Positions 17,324 through 26,180 of a stretch of DNA of 64,000 nt are shown here, in pieces. Below the pieces are notes generated by a model. The model had not been told where the DNA came from. It ran no database searches and saw nothing but the letters and a program-made list of their open reading frames with translations. A program made the position numbers and the translations under genes. Origin of the DNA: Nitrospira sp. (GTDB lineage Bacteria; Nitrospirota; Nitrospiria; Nitrospirales; Nitrospiraceae); contig JANDJL010000003.1 in assembly GCA_024330965.1 (NCBI GenBank), positions 31,579-95,578 of the forward strand, in the 5' to 3' direction. Numbering within the stretch: position 1 is the stretch's first letter; each line of letters begins with the position of its first letter.

Positions 17324-18628
17324 ATGGCTCATCGACAAGACGGCAGGGACCGATTGACTCCTCTTGATGAAGCTAGGCGTGTGGTGCTCGATGCCGTAAC
17401 CGCTCTGGGCGTGGAGAAAGTTTCCATTCTCGACGCGCTCGGGCGAACGCTCGGAGAGGACATCGTCGCCGAGCGCGACAATCCGCCGTGGAATAACAGC
17501 GCCATGGACGGATTTGCGGTACGGTGGGACGATATCAGGCAGGAGCACGCGATTCAGAAGCCCGTGACGCTGAGGGTGATCGAAGAAGTGCCGGCCGGCA
17601 AAATGCCGTCGAAAACAGTTCGAGCCGGAGAGGCGATCAGAATCATGACCGGCGCGCCGATTCCGCAAGGAGCGGACACGGTCGTAAAAATCGAGGATAC
17701 GGAGTACCAGGCGGAGACGGTCCGCATCTTCAAACCGGAACCACGAGGCGCCAACATTCGTCTGCAGGGCGAAGACGTGACGAAGGGCACGCGCATCATT
17801 GAAAAGGGCGCCTTGATTCGACCGGGGGAAGTAGGCATGTTGGCCATTCTGGCGAAGCCGTTTGTGTTTGTCCATCAGCGGCCGCGTGTCGCGATTCTGT
17901 CGACGGGAGATGAACTGGCCGATCTCGACGAGCGGCCGAGCGACGACAAGATCGTCAACTCGAACAGCTACGGAATTGCCGCGGCCGTGCAGGAGGCCGG
18001 AGGTGTTCCGTTGTTGCTGGGCATCGCGCGCGATACACAGGCGGCACTGAAAGAGAAAATCTTCCAGGGGATGAGCGCGGACATGCTGGTTCTCTCTGGT
18101 GGAGTCTCCATGGGAGACTATGACTTCACCAAGGCCGTGTTCCAAGAGATCGGCGCCGAGATGAATTTCTGGAAGCTGGCGATTAAGCCCGGTCAGCCGC
18201 TCGCTTTTGGCAAAATCCAGGGAAAGCCGGCCTTCGGGTTGCCGGGAAACCCCGTTTCTTCGATGGTCACGTTCGAGCAACTGGTCCGCCCGGCCATTCT
18301 CAAAATGGCAGGACGCCGAACGTACGGACGCCCGACCGTTGAGGCGGTGTTTCAAGAGCATTTTTCAAAGCGACCAGACCGACGGCATTTTCTGCGCGGG
18401 ATCCTGACTCGCGAACACGGGGTCTTCAAAGTTCGGACGACGGGCGATCAGGGGTCCGGCATTCTCACCTCAATGGTCAAGGCCAACTGCCTGATCGACG
18501 TTCCGGTCGAGATTGACAGACTCAATCCCGGAGATTCCGTGACGGTTCAACTCTTGAGCGGTGAGGCCTGGGCAGCCACAGCAGATTGTTTCGATCATCC
18601 CGGCGGATCTCGATCGTCTTGCTGTTAG
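17324..18628 (+). CDS. moeA: Molybdopterin molybdotransferase MoeA
   Basis: MoeA inserts molybdate into adenylated molybdopterin, the last common step of Mo-cofactor synthesis. The 434-residue protein has NNSAMDGFAVR, the MTGAPIPQGADTVV motif, STGDEL and SNSYGIAAAVQEAGG of the MogA-like domain, GGVSMGDYDF, and GLPGNPVSSMVTFEQLVRP, all family signatures. The ATG follows AAGGGTGG. Together with mobB it serves enzymes such as nitrite or nitrate oxidoreductases; no such enzyme is encoded in the window. Confidence 0.95.
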   Translation: MAHRQDGRDRLTPLDEARRVVLDAVTALGVEKVSILDALGRTLGEDIVAERDNPPWNNSAMDGFAVRWDDIRQEHAIQKPVTLRVIEEVPAGKMPSKTVRAGEAIRIMTGAPIPQGADTVVKIEDTEYQAETVRIFKPEPRGANIRLQGEDVTKGTRIIEKGALIRPGEVGMLAILAKPFVFVHQRPRVAILSTGDELADLDERPSDDKIVNSNSYGIAAAVQEAGGVPLLLGIARDTQAALKEKIFQGMSADMLVLSGGVSMGDYDFTKAVFQEIGAEMNFWKLAIKPGQPLAFGKIQGKPAFGLPGNPVSSMVTFEQLVRPAILKMAGRRTYGRPTVEAVFQEHFSKRPDRRHFLRGILTREHGVFKVRTTGDQGSGILTSMVKANCLIDVPVEIDRLNPGDSVTVQLLSGEAWAATADCFDHPGGSRSSCC

Positions 18629-18762
18629 GGGATCGGTGAGGATGATCACCAACCTGATGTGTCGCCCTTGAATCGATCGCAAGAGAAAAGGAGCTTCCAC
18701 AACTGTTCAATGAGGCAAGCGGCGGTTTCATCGTCGTACAGGCATGGTATTGTTGCCGGATC

Positions 18763-19293
18763 ATGACCATGATGGCGATTCCGATTATCTGTTTCGTCGG
18801 GCGCTCAAACAGCGGGAAAACCACCTTCATCGAGCGCCTGATTCCCGAGTTGGTGCGAGTCGGCTATAAGGTGGCGACGGTGAAGCATGCCGGGCACGGG
18901 TTTGATTTGGATACGGAAGGCAAGGACAGTTGGCGCCATAAACGGGCGGGGGCCAGCAGCGTCGTGGTCCTGTCAAAGGGAAGTATGGCGCTTTTCGCCG
19001 ACGTGTCGGATCAGTTGAAAGTCGAGGACGTGCGAGATCGGTTTCTGGACGACAGTTATGATTTGATTATCGCCGAGGGATGGAAGCACGAAGGGTATTC
19101 CAAAATACTCATCGTCCGCGACCAACCGGGAGAAATTCCCATCTCAACGGAGGGATTGCTGGCGGTCGTGTCAGACACGCCGGCGGATTTCGGAGTTCCG
19201 GTCTTCGGTCTGGACGACGTGCCGGCCGTTGCCGCGCTCATCGTGCGACATTTCCCTCGACGTGCTCGATCGGCGCATGAGCTGGAAACCTAG
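18763..19293 (+). CDS. mobB: Molybdopterin-guanine dinucleotide biosynthesis adaptor MobB
   Basis: MobB is a small GTP-binding helper of MobA in making MGD cofactor. The 176-residue protein begins with the P-loop FVGRSNSGKTTFIERL and has the family texts TVKHAGHGFDLDTEGKDSW and LIIAEGWKHEGYSKI. ATG codons at 18769 and 18772 are alternative starts. The last 17 bases overlap the start of the cytochrome gene. mobA is not in the window. Confidence 0.93.
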   Translation: MTMMAIPIICFVGRSNSGKTTFIERLIPELVRVGYKVATVKHAGHGFDLDTEGKDSWRHKRAGASSVVVLSKGSMALFADVSDQLKVEDVRDRFLDDSYDLIIAEGWKHEGYSKILIVRDQPGEIPISTEGLLAVVSDTPADFGVPVFGLDDVPAVAALIVRHFPRRARSAHELET

Positions 19294-19975
19294 CGCGCTT
19301 ATACTGGGTTTCATAGCCGGAACGATCGCGTTCGTCGCTGTCGTGGCCCCTCTCACCGATCAACCGACGTTCTGCGCCGGATGTCACCTCATTGCACCCT
19401 CCTATGAGAGCTGGGCCGCTTCTTCCCACAGAACCGTGACATGTGTGGCGTGCCATGTGAGGCCGGGAATCGGAGGGTGGATGCACGATAAAGTTTGGGT
19501 CGGGGTGCGGGATACGGTCCGCTATCTGTCCGGGACCCATCCCGACGCGCATAATTTGAAAGCGCACGTCGAGTCCGATCTCTGTCTGAGCTGTCATCGA
19601 AATATCGGCCGGGTTTCCGAAGTGGCTCCCCGGGATCTGCCATCGCCGGTCAACGATGTGGGTCTTATCATGAGTCATGGGAAGCACATGCGGGCGTTTG
19701 AGGCTCGGCGGAAGGGAGAAGGTTGCACGACATGCCACTCCGGTGTCGTGCACGATCGGCCGATCAAGGGATATCCGATTGTGATTCCAAGAGGGCACGT
19801 CTCCGCCGATGACAAGCCATGGCCTCCGGACCATCCGGAAGGCTCGTACCTTCATCAGAGGGCGCTCAACGACTGTTTCCGATGCCATGATGGAACGACC
19901 CAATATCAAGGGAAGGTCTTGGACCGCAAGTGCGATACCTGTCATCTTGCGGAAAAGATCGCCGCGTTCTTGTAA
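19277..19975 (+). CDS. Membrane-anchored hexaheme NapC/NirT-like cytochrome c
   Basis: NapC/NirT cytochromes take electrons from membrane quinol to periplasmic reductases, or the reverse. The 232-residue protein has one N-terminal membrane helix (about 7-25) and six CxxCH heme sites, at residues 33, 56, 103, 150, 200 and 219. The usual NapC/NrfH domain has four; the last two sites extend it. SHGKHM near 133 may supply an axial His. The start at ATG 19277 places the helix at the N terminus; it lies inside mobB by 17 bp, and no strong ribosome site is visible, so coupling is likely. Next genes encode an ABC exporter. Partner enzyme unknown. Confidence 0.88.
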   Translation: MSWKPSALILGFIAGTIAFVAVVAPLTDQPTFCAGCHLIAPSYESWAASSHRTVTCVACHVRPGIGGWMHDKVWVGVRDTVRYLSGTHPDAHNLKAHVESDLCLSCHRNIGRVSEVAPRDLPSPVNDVGLIMSHGKHMRAFEARRKGEGCTTCHSGVVHDRPIKGYPIVIPRGHVSADDKPWPPDHPEGSYLHQRALNDCFRCHDGTTQYQGKVLDRKCDTCHLAEKIAAFL

Positions 19976-19992
19976 AAGGTCTTCTTTCCGTC

Positions 19993-20733
19993 ATGACGAC
20001 CCCCATGCTTCAGGTGACCAATCTGTGCAAGCGGTTTGGCGATTTTACCGCCGTTGATGATGTTTCTTTTTCGATGCAGCCGGGGGAAATCCTTGGACTG
20101 CTCGGCCCAAACGGGGCTGGCAAGACGACGACGATTCATATGTTGCTCGGGCTTATTACTCCGACGGCGGGATCGATTCGAATGTTCGGGTTGGATCTTG
20201 CGACTCATCGGGAAACGATTCTGGGGAAGGTGAATTTTTCGTCAACGTATATTTCGATGCCTCAGTCACTGACTGTTGAGGAAAATCTCCGGGTTGTGGC
20301 CAGGCTGTACGGGATGGCCGATATCGCCCGACGCGTGGACCAAGTCCTGAAAAAATTGGAGATCGATGAGCTTCGCCGAAAAGTGACGCGGCATCTGTCA
20401 TCGGGGCAATTAACGCGCCTGACTCTGGCCAAGGCGTTTCTCACGGAGCCGAAAATCCTTTTTCTCGATGAGCCGACCGCCAGCTTGGATCCTGACATCG
20501 CACAAAAGATTCGAGCCTTGCTCAAAGAGACGCGACGATCATCGGGCGTCAGCATTCTTTATACGTCGCATAACATGCGCGAAATGGAGGAAATGTCGGA
20601 TCGAATCATTTTTCTTCAACGGGGCAAGATTGTTGCGGAGGGTACGGCCCAGGAAATCGTCACCAGGTTTGGACAGGCCGATCTGGAGGAAGTCTTTCTC
20701 AAATTGGCACGAGAATCGAGAGATGCTAGGTAA
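19993..20733 (+). CDS. ABC-2 type exporter, ATP-binding subunit
   Basis: A 246-residue ABC ATPase with Walker [10 protein letters not shown], signature LSSGQLTRL, Walker [13 protein letters not shown] and switch His in YTSHNMREM. It belongs to the CcmA/drug-exporter branch whose partner is an ABC-2 permease, here probably the gene at 21065. ATG 19993 is taken because it gives the normal N terminus ([11 protein letters not shown]); ATG 20005 is possible and the longer frame from 19930 overlaps the cytochrome. The substrate is unknown. Confidence 0.88.
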   Translation: MTTPMLQVTNLCKRFGDFTAVDDVSFSMQPGEILGLLGPNGAGKTTTIHMLLGLITPTAGSIRMFGLDLATHRETILGKVNFSSTYISMPQSLTVEENLRVVARLYGMADIARRVDQVLKKLEIDELRRKVTRHLSSGQLTRLTLAKAFLTEPKILFLDEPTASLDPDIAQKIRALLKETRRSSGVSILYTSHNMREMEEMSDRIIFLQRGKIVAEGTAQEIVTRFGQADLEEVFLKLARESRDAR

Positions 20734-21064
20734 ACTGCGGAGCGCCGTTGGCCATGGAGTGGAAGAAAAGAACCATGGAGCATCCGATGACCAAGGTGAA
20801 TGTCTGTGATGGGAGAGGGAGATTCTTTCTTGTTTGAACGTATCGAAATGGTCGCAAAAAGGTGTGTCGGATGGTCTTCGTTTCTGTCTGTAAGCTTTCG
20901 GAGGAGAGACGTCAACCACGACTCTGTAAACGAGTAGCGCTGGCTCATTAGTTTGATAACACTCACCGGCGTCCAGCGTGGGAAGAGCCGGCACGGCTGA
21001 GCGCTGGCCGCACCACAGCAGGTGGGCAAGGTAGGTAGGCAAGGGGAGAGGTTGAAGGTCGCCG
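20734..21064. other. 331-bp gap between ABC ATPase and permease genes
   Basis: No plausible gene on either strand. Such subunit genes usually touch or overlap, so the gap is unusual. It holds several short GGTAGGTAGGC-like and stop-rich stretches but no clear hairpin terminator or promoter. Confidence 0.5.
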
Positions 21065-21856
21065 ATGAAGCTGCACCGCGTCATGGCATTGTTGACCAGG
21101 CACGTGTACCTGTATCGGCGCAGCCTGCCTCGCATTATGGAGATCTTTTATTGGCCGTTTTTGGATCTGGTCATCTGGGGGTTCATCACATTGTATCTTG
21201 CCCGTGCGCAAAGCCATCTGCCTGGATTTGTCGCCTTTTTTCTGGGGGCGCTCATTTTGTGGGATATGCTGTTTCGATCCCATCAGGGGATTACCATCTC
21301 TTTTCTTGAGGAAGTTTGGGCCCGGAACCTCATGAATCTCTTTGCCAGTCCTCTCAATCCAGGAGAATTCCTGGCGGCAACGATGCTGATGAGCATTTTC
21401 AAAGTGACATGCGTCTCGATGGTGATGACCCTGTGCGCGCTGGTGTTTTATTCTTACAACGTCTTGATGATCGGGCTCTGGCTGATTCCGTTCGTGTTCA
21501 ATCTGGTGCTCATGGGTTGGGCGATCGGCGTCTTCACGACGTCGCTTATCATGCGGTTCGGGCAGGAAGCGGAAGTCTTGGCGTGGAGTATGGTGTTTCT
21601 GTTTCAGCCGATTTCTTGCGTGTTTTATCCCATGGACATTCTCCCGCGGTGGCTTCAGCCGCTGGCCATGATGAATCCGGCCGCTCACATTTTCGAAGGA
21701 TTGCGGGCTGTCTTGAATGCCGACGGCGCTCCTGGAAAAGACCTTGTCTGGGCGTTTGGTCTCAACGGGCTGCTGCTGGTCGTCGTCATCGTGTGGTTTT
21801 ATCGGACGTTCGCGTATTGCAAGACCCACGGGCTGCTTGTGCGGGTCGGTGAGTAA
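21065..21856 (+). CDS. ABC-2 type exporter, membrane subunit
   Basis: A 263-residue inner-membrane protein with about six helices. It carries the family text RSLPRIMEIFYWPFLDLVIW at the start, and LFQPISCVFYPMDILPRWLQ with PAAHIFEGLRA toward the end, as in ABC-2 permeases of the NodJ/drug-export type. It pairs with the ATPase at 19993. What is exported cannot be told. A GGAGAGG-type site lies 12-18 bases before the ATG. Confidence 0.88.
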   Translation: MKLHRVMALLTRHVYLYRRSLPRIMEIFYWPFLDLVIWGFITLYLARAQSHLPGFVAFFLGALILWDMLFRSHQGITISFLEEVWARNLMNLFASPLNPGEFLAATMLMSIFKVTCVSMVMTLCALVFYSYNVLMIGLWLIPFVFNLVLMGWAIGVFTTSLIMRFGQEAEVLAWSMVFLFQPISCVFYPMDILPRWLQPLAMMNPAAHIFEGLRAVLNADGAPGKDLVWAFGLNGLLLVVVIVWFYRTFAYCKTHGLLVRVGE

Positions 21857-22099
21857 CATTTTCATAACGTTGTAATAGAGCCGGTGGTTGTGTTAGGGTA
21901 GCCGTGACTCTTCCGCGTAGAGGCCTGGCGCGGGGGTAGCAAGAGGATGCAGGCCTATAACGCTGATGTTGCCTTGTCCGGGAATGTCGTTGGGAGTCAG
22001 ACCTGAGTCGTAGCACGGATCGCGCCTTCGGCCCGTTTCTTTCCCCTGTTCCTTGCGCTCAAGACAATGTCATTACCTTTTCAGTAAGGAGGAACCCCG

Positions 22100-22420
22100 A
22101 TGGGTTCAAAAATCTATGTCGGCGGGTTGCCGTATTCGGCGACCGAACAGCAATTAAGCGACTTGTTTGCCGCTCACGGATCCGTAGCGTCCGCGCGGAT
22201 CATCACCGATAAGTTTACTGGTCAATCCAGAGGATTCGGATTCGTGGAGATGTCCTCAGACGCGGAAGCGCAGGCTGCGATCAGCGCGCTCAATGGTTCC
22301 GAGATGGGCGGCCGGACGTTGACGGTCAATGAAGCGCGTCCCCAGGAGCCAAGAAGCGGCGGTGGAGGCCGTGGATTCGGCGGTGATCGGAGCGGGGGCG
22401 GGAAACGCGATCGCTGGTAA
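22100..22420 (+). CDS. RRM-type RNA-binding protein
   Basis: A 106-residue single RNA-recognition-motif protein of the kind found in cyanobacteria and some other bacteria. RNP2 is KIYVGGLPYS and RNP1 is RGFGFVEM; the tail is Gly/Arg-rich (SGGGGRGFGGDRSGGG). Such proteins often act as RNA chaperones and may be cold-induced; no regulation is visible here apart from a 243-bp leader region. AAGGAGGAA stands before the ATG and a strong terminator follows. Confidence 0.93.
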   Translation: MGSKIYVGGLPYSATEQQLSDLFAAHGSVASARIITDKFTGQSRGFGFVEMSSDAEAQAAISALNGSEMGGRTLTVNEARPQEPRSGGGGRGFGGDRSGGGKRDRW

Positions 22421-22446
22421 ATCATCGGATTGTCGTGTGTGATCGA

Positions 22447-22482
22447 GGGGCCGCCATTTGAAAATGGCGGCCCCTTTTGTTT
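22447..22482 (+). terminator. Rho-independent terminator of the RRM gene
   Basis: A perfect 12-bp G+C-rich stem (22447-22458 with 22463-22474), a TGAA tetraloop and the run TTTTGTTT. This is the strongest terminator in the window. Confidence 0.9.
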
Positions 22483-22594
22483 GGCGCACGGACCTGTTTC
22501 TCCTGTCAAACCACAGGCCGGGGCGGTAAGAGCGGTAAGGAATGGTAAGGAACAGCGGTCAAAAGACGGATCATTGTCTAGCAGGGAGCATCAT

Positions 22595-23269
22595 GTGAAC
22601 AGCCATACCGGTCTGATTCAGACGACGGAGTCGGCGGGGAATCTATCCGGGTTTTCCTTCCATAAGAACCCGGTGCTTGTGGTCGAAAATTTTTGGTCGC
22701 CCGATGATTGCCGCTATTTTCGAGAGGCGATGGCGGAGGCGGCGTGGAAAAGTTTGGAAGAGCTGCCGTCTGTGCGCGCGGATTTTCCGCATGCCGGAAA
22801 CTGGGCCAAGGCGGACATCGCTCCCGCCCACCTCGGGCGGTTGCTGGCCAAACTGCAATTGCCCTGCATTCGCGACTATATCGAATCGTTTCCCGACATC
22901 GTCGGACGCCACATGGGGTTCAGTTTTTATTCGTATGCGGCGGGCGATTGTCTCCCCACTCATGATGATACGGATCAGGGATATTCGACGGGAGCGAGGC
23001 CGGCTCCATTGCGCCGCCTTGCAGTGGTGAGTTACTTTCACGATGAATGGAAGCCGGATTGGGGCGGCGAGCTGATCCTGTATGCGCGACGGAGATCGTC
23101 GACGTCCGGCTTGCCTGATCTGGTGCCGACCCATTGTATTGAGCCTCGTCCCGGCTCTCTGGTCATGTTTACCGTTCCTCGCTTCCATCGGGTCTGCAGG
23201 GTGGATCCGTCCGCAGGCAGCCATCGTCGGTTGTCGATTGCCGGGTGGTTCATGACGGAACATGCGTAA
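22595..23269 (+). CDS. 2-oxoglutarate/Fe(II)-dependent oxygenase family protein
   Basis: A 224-residue protein of the prolyl-4-hydroxylase-like branch. The iron ligands fit LPTHDDTDQG (His and Asp) and PRFHRVCRVD (second His), with RRLSIAGWF supplying the Arg that binds 2-oxoglutarate. WGGELILYARR and PRPGSLVMFTV are the usual strands between them. The substrate is unknown; relatives hydroxylate proteins or small molecules. GTG 22595 is chosen because AGGGAG lies six bases before it; the longer frame from 22430 runs through the terminator. Confidence 0.82.
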   Translation: MNSHTGLIQTTESAGNLSGFSFHKNPVLVVENFWSPDDCRYFREAMAEAAWKSLEELPSVRADFPHAGNWAKADIAPAHLGRLLAKLQLPCIRDYIESFPDIVGRHMGFSFYSYAAGDCLPTHDDTDQGYSTGARPAPLRRLAVVSYFHDEWKPDWGGELILYARRRSSTSGLPDLVPTHCIEPRPGSLVMFTVPRFHRVCRVDPSAGSHRRLSIAGWFMTEHA

Positions 23270-23286
23270 GGGAGATTGTTGATCTC

Positions 23287-23793
23287 TTACCCGAACCACT
23301 CGGTTTCCTGTTCGATATCTGTGTGCCTCGATCGGCTTAGCACCGGGGGAGCTTGCCGTAAGATCTCTTGAATGAAGATGAGGAAGTTTCGCCGGTCAAT
23401 CGGCTTCGTGAGCACCGGAAGCCTTGTACGGGTGATCCCATGGGCGGTCAATTCTTTCTCCGGGTCCTTGCATAGGAGAACGACCCGCAAATCCGGCCTG
23501 GCCTCGGTCGCCCTGATCGCCAACTCAAATCCGTTGACGTGTGGGAATGGATTGGCGGTCGAGGCTAGTTGGAATTCCGGCGGAGACAGGATCAGGTCCG
23601 TCAGAAGAAGATGAATGGGGCCGTCGTGTTGGGCGCACACTTTCAATGCGTCGGAACTGTCGTTGGTCCACAGCACGATAAAGCCGGCTTCTTCAAGGAG
23701 GGATCGACACAGTTGAGCATGTATTGTTTCGTCGCTGACGAGAAGGACTGTATGGGCGAGGACCGATGGTTCAGATGACGATGTTTTCAGCAT
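23287..23793 (-). CDS. Single-domain response regulator receiver
   Basis: A 168-residue receiver without an output domain. It keeps the acidic start (LLVSDETI), the phosphoacceptor in LLLTDLIL and the Lys in LPVLTKPIDRRNF. An insert of about 15 residues after the Asp (SPPEFQLASTANPFPHVNG) is longer than in CheY. No histidine kinase gene is adjacent. It converges with the oxygenase gene, leaving 17 bp between stops. Confidence 0.8.
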   Translation of the reverse strand: MLKTSSSEPSVLAHTVLLVSDETIHAQLCRSLLEEAGFIVLWTNDSSDALKVCAQHDGPIHLLLTDLILSPPEFQLASTANPFPHVNGFELAIRATEARPDLRVVLLCKDPEKELTAHGITRTRLPVLTKPIDRRNFLIFIQEILRQAPPVLSRSRHTDIEQETEWFG

Positions 23794-24069
23794 GGCCGGT
23801 TCCTATACCGATCATAATCCTGCGCTCCATCGCAGGCGAGAAAATCTTTGTTCTCTGCTGCGTTATGGCGGATGAAAAATGAAGATGGCGATCAGGATGT
23901 GAAGATTCGAGGACCAGAAGAGGCGCTCATCGAACGGTGGTTCCTCGTCCATTTACAGGAGAAGCTATAGGAGAAGCTGCCCGAGCCAGTGAGAACGCAG
24001 CCGTATTCGTCGGACTGTTCAGAGGCGACATCCCACCATGTCACTTGGTGACGCCATCGAGAGCGGCAT

Positions 24070-25521
24070 TTACCGTTCTTCCGCGAACGACTGAGTTTTC
24101 AGCCTGTCCAATCTTTTCTGGTCCAGACGAACGAAAAGAGATCGTTCTCGTGAGACGAGGACCGATCCGGGGGCCAGGCTTTTGGCCTTCCTGACCCATT
24201 TGCGTCTGGTGTAAATCACCTCGCCGTTTCCGCTTTTTTTCAAGTCGCTATAGAGCAAGGCCAACGCGGCTGCGTCGCGAACGGTTTCAGGCGGCGCCTC
24301 GGCTCCCTTTCCAAGCCGGACGACAACGTGTGAGCCAGGAACCCCTCTGGCGTGGAACCAGAGATCATCGCTCTGAGCTACGCCGAATGTCAGCTCGTCG
24401 TTTTCCCTCGCATTGCGCCCCACGAAGATCGGCAAACCATCGAACGATAAAAATCGACGGAACGGACCGCTCCGCTTCGTTCCGCTCATGGGCAAGGCGG
24501 CCTGATGGGCGTGCATCCTAGAAACGGCGCGAGAGTCCGACGACGACGGTGGGGTCCACGCTCCTGCCGCAATCGCACGCAGCTCATCTTGGTATTGCGC
24601 CACCTGGCGCATCGCCTGCTCGATGCGCGGGATCAGCTCACGTTCGGCGGCCAAGTACTTCCGATGCTTTTTGAAATACTCGACCATGTTGTCATGGGGA
24701 GACTTCACGGGGTCCAGAGGAATCGTGATCTCCTGAAGATGCTCGTCAAAATAGTCCGTTACCGTGACCCTGTCGACGCCTTTTGTGATCGCTCCGAGAT
24801 TGGCTTTGATCAGTTCTCCATAGCGGGCATAGTCACGGTATCTGGCGGCTCGCGTGAGATCTTCTTGCCAAGCGTCGATCCGTCGTTGCTCTTTCTTAAT
24901 GGCCTGTTTCAGAGTGTGCAGACGACTCTGCTCGGCATGCTCTTTTGTCAAAGTCGATTCTTTTTCGGAGTAGTAAACGTCGATGGCGGACGACATCGAA
25001 ACGTTTTCCCCACCGACAAAGCGGATCGGCTGCGATTCGTAGGGTTCGTTTTGCCGCCTGACCGGGGTCGGGTGAACGTATGGGTGTCCCATGCGGTTGC
25101 GGTGGTTGAAAAGACTGTGCAGGACTCGCCTGTCTGCGTCGAGGACGAGGACGTCGGCGTGTTTGCCCGTCAGTTCGCACACGACGGTTCTGGGGCCGTG
25201 CCGGCTTGTGCAGGTAATTTCAATGATGCGGTCATTCGGGATCTGATGAATGTCGTCGATCCGTGCTCCTTGTAAGTGGGCTCTGAGAAACCTGCAAAAA
25301 GCCGGAGGCGTGGGTGGATTGGGAAGGCTGCGCTGCGTCAAATGCAGGCGGGCCGTTTCAGGCCTGCAAGAAATCAGAAGCCGATGGGTTTGCCCGGGAA
25401 CGCGCACGTGAAAGATCACCGTCGAGTCGGTCGGTTGCTCGATTTTTTGAATCCAGCCGCCGAGGAGGACCGGCCCAATTTCTGCCAATACGTGCTCGAT
25501 CTCGTTCTTATTCAGTGTCAT
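24070..25521 (-). CDS. NFACT-family protein (RqcH/FbpA-like)
   Basis: NFACT proteins include RqcH, which binds stalled large ribosomal subunits and adds C-terminal alanine tails, and proteins once called fibronectin-binding. The 483-residue product has the NFACT-N domain (VLLGGWIQKIEQP, LTGKHADVLVLD), a helical coiled region about 190-340, and the NFACT-R domain with DDLWFHARGVPGSHVVVRL near the C terminus. The first natural start is ATG 25521, which gives the standard N terminus; the frame can be extended to TTG 25554. It stands alone on this strand. Confidence 0.85.
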   Translation of the reverse strand: MTLNKNEIEHVLAEIGPVLLGGWIQKIEQPTDSTVIFHVRVPGQTHRLLISCRPETARLHLTQRSLPNPPTPPAFCRFLRAHLQGARIDDIHQIPNDRIIEITCTSRHGPRTVVCELTGKHADVLVLDADRRVLHSLFNHRNRMGHPYVHPTPVRRQNEPYESQPIRFVGGENVSMSSAIDVYYSEKESTLTKEHAEQSRLHTLKQAIKKEQRRIDAWQEDLTRAARYRDYARYGELIKANLGAITKGVDRVTVTDYFDEHLQEITIPLDPVKSPHDNMVEYFKKHRKYLAAERELIPRIEQAMRQVAQYQDELRAIAAGAWTPPSSSDSRAVSRMHAHQAALPMSGTKRSGPFRRFLSFDGLPIFVGRNARENDELTFGVAQSDDLWFHARGVPGSHVVVRLGKGAEAPPETVRDAAALALLYSDLKKSGNGEVIYTRRKWVRKAKSLAPGSVLVSRERSLFVRLDQKRLDRLKTQSFAEER

Positions 25522-25740
25522 CAAAGCCGGTGCCGCCCTTGCCGAAGCGGACAAGAGCAGGGCGTCGATGGTGTCGAAAAGAAATCAGTGCAGCAGCCGA
25601 TTGCCTCCATGCCAGGGAGCTGCTCGATGCTACACTGTACGGTTGTCTTCACAAACAAGCAAGAACCAGAAAAGAGCTGGCGTGGCATTTTCATTGCTCT
25701 CAACTCCGAGAAGCGACAGATAAAGGGCCTGGTGACAGCG

Positions 25741-25992
25741 ATGACCACCCCTTACCCGGAGGCTTGTAGGAATTGCTCAAGGTGTCGAGGCCTCATGGTG
25801 GAAGACGATCTTCTCGATATTCGAGAGAGCCATGTCCCGATGTGGATTCGAGGTCTGCGTTGTGTGTCATGCGGGAACATTGTGGATCCCGTCATTCATC
25901 GTAATAGGATGCGTCGGCAGATCGGTGAATCGGCGACACTGAGACGCGATGATCCGAGATTGTTTCGACCCCGACTGCCCAAAGCGGCGTAG
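25741..25992 (+). CDS. Small zinc-ribbon-like protein of unknown function
   Basis: An 83-residue protein with CRNCSRCRG at the start and CVSCGN about 28 residues later; the CxxC pairs would bind one zinc. The middle has the text DIRESHVPMWIRGLRC. It overlaps nothing on its strand and sits between the NFACT gene (divergent) and the HEXXH gene. I believe short proteins of this pattern occur in several copies in Nitrospira-like genomes, but cannot check. The ATG has GGTGA before it. Function unknown. Confidence 0.6.
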   Translation: MTTPYPEACRNCSRCRGLMVEDDLLDIRESHVPMWIRGLRCVSCGNIVDPVIHRNRMRRQIGESATLRRDDPRLFRPRLPKAA

Positions 25993-26180
25993 AGAGAAGG
26001 AGGGCGCCGCGTGCTGTTGATTCGTCAAGGCCAAGTTCCCACATTGCATGGTTGTTTGCCAGACTGCGAGGAGCTGACGCGATCCTGTTCGTTTTCCGCA
26101 GAGACCGGTTCCTCATATTGCAGCTTTTCCCCCTCTGCGGTACAGTGCCGGCGCATGTGCGGGCTGATTGCGGATCCCTC

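Noticed and set aside
17198..18361. 387-codon minus-strand open frame
   Set aside because: It is antisense to moeA, which is unmistakable.
20963..21865. 300-codon minus-strand open frame
   Set aside because: It is antisense to the ABC permease and has a His/Gln/Arg-rich composition typical of shadow frames.
24505..25275. 256-codon plus-strand open frame
   Set aside because: It is the antisense shadow of the NFACT gene, with no ribosome site or recognisable domain.
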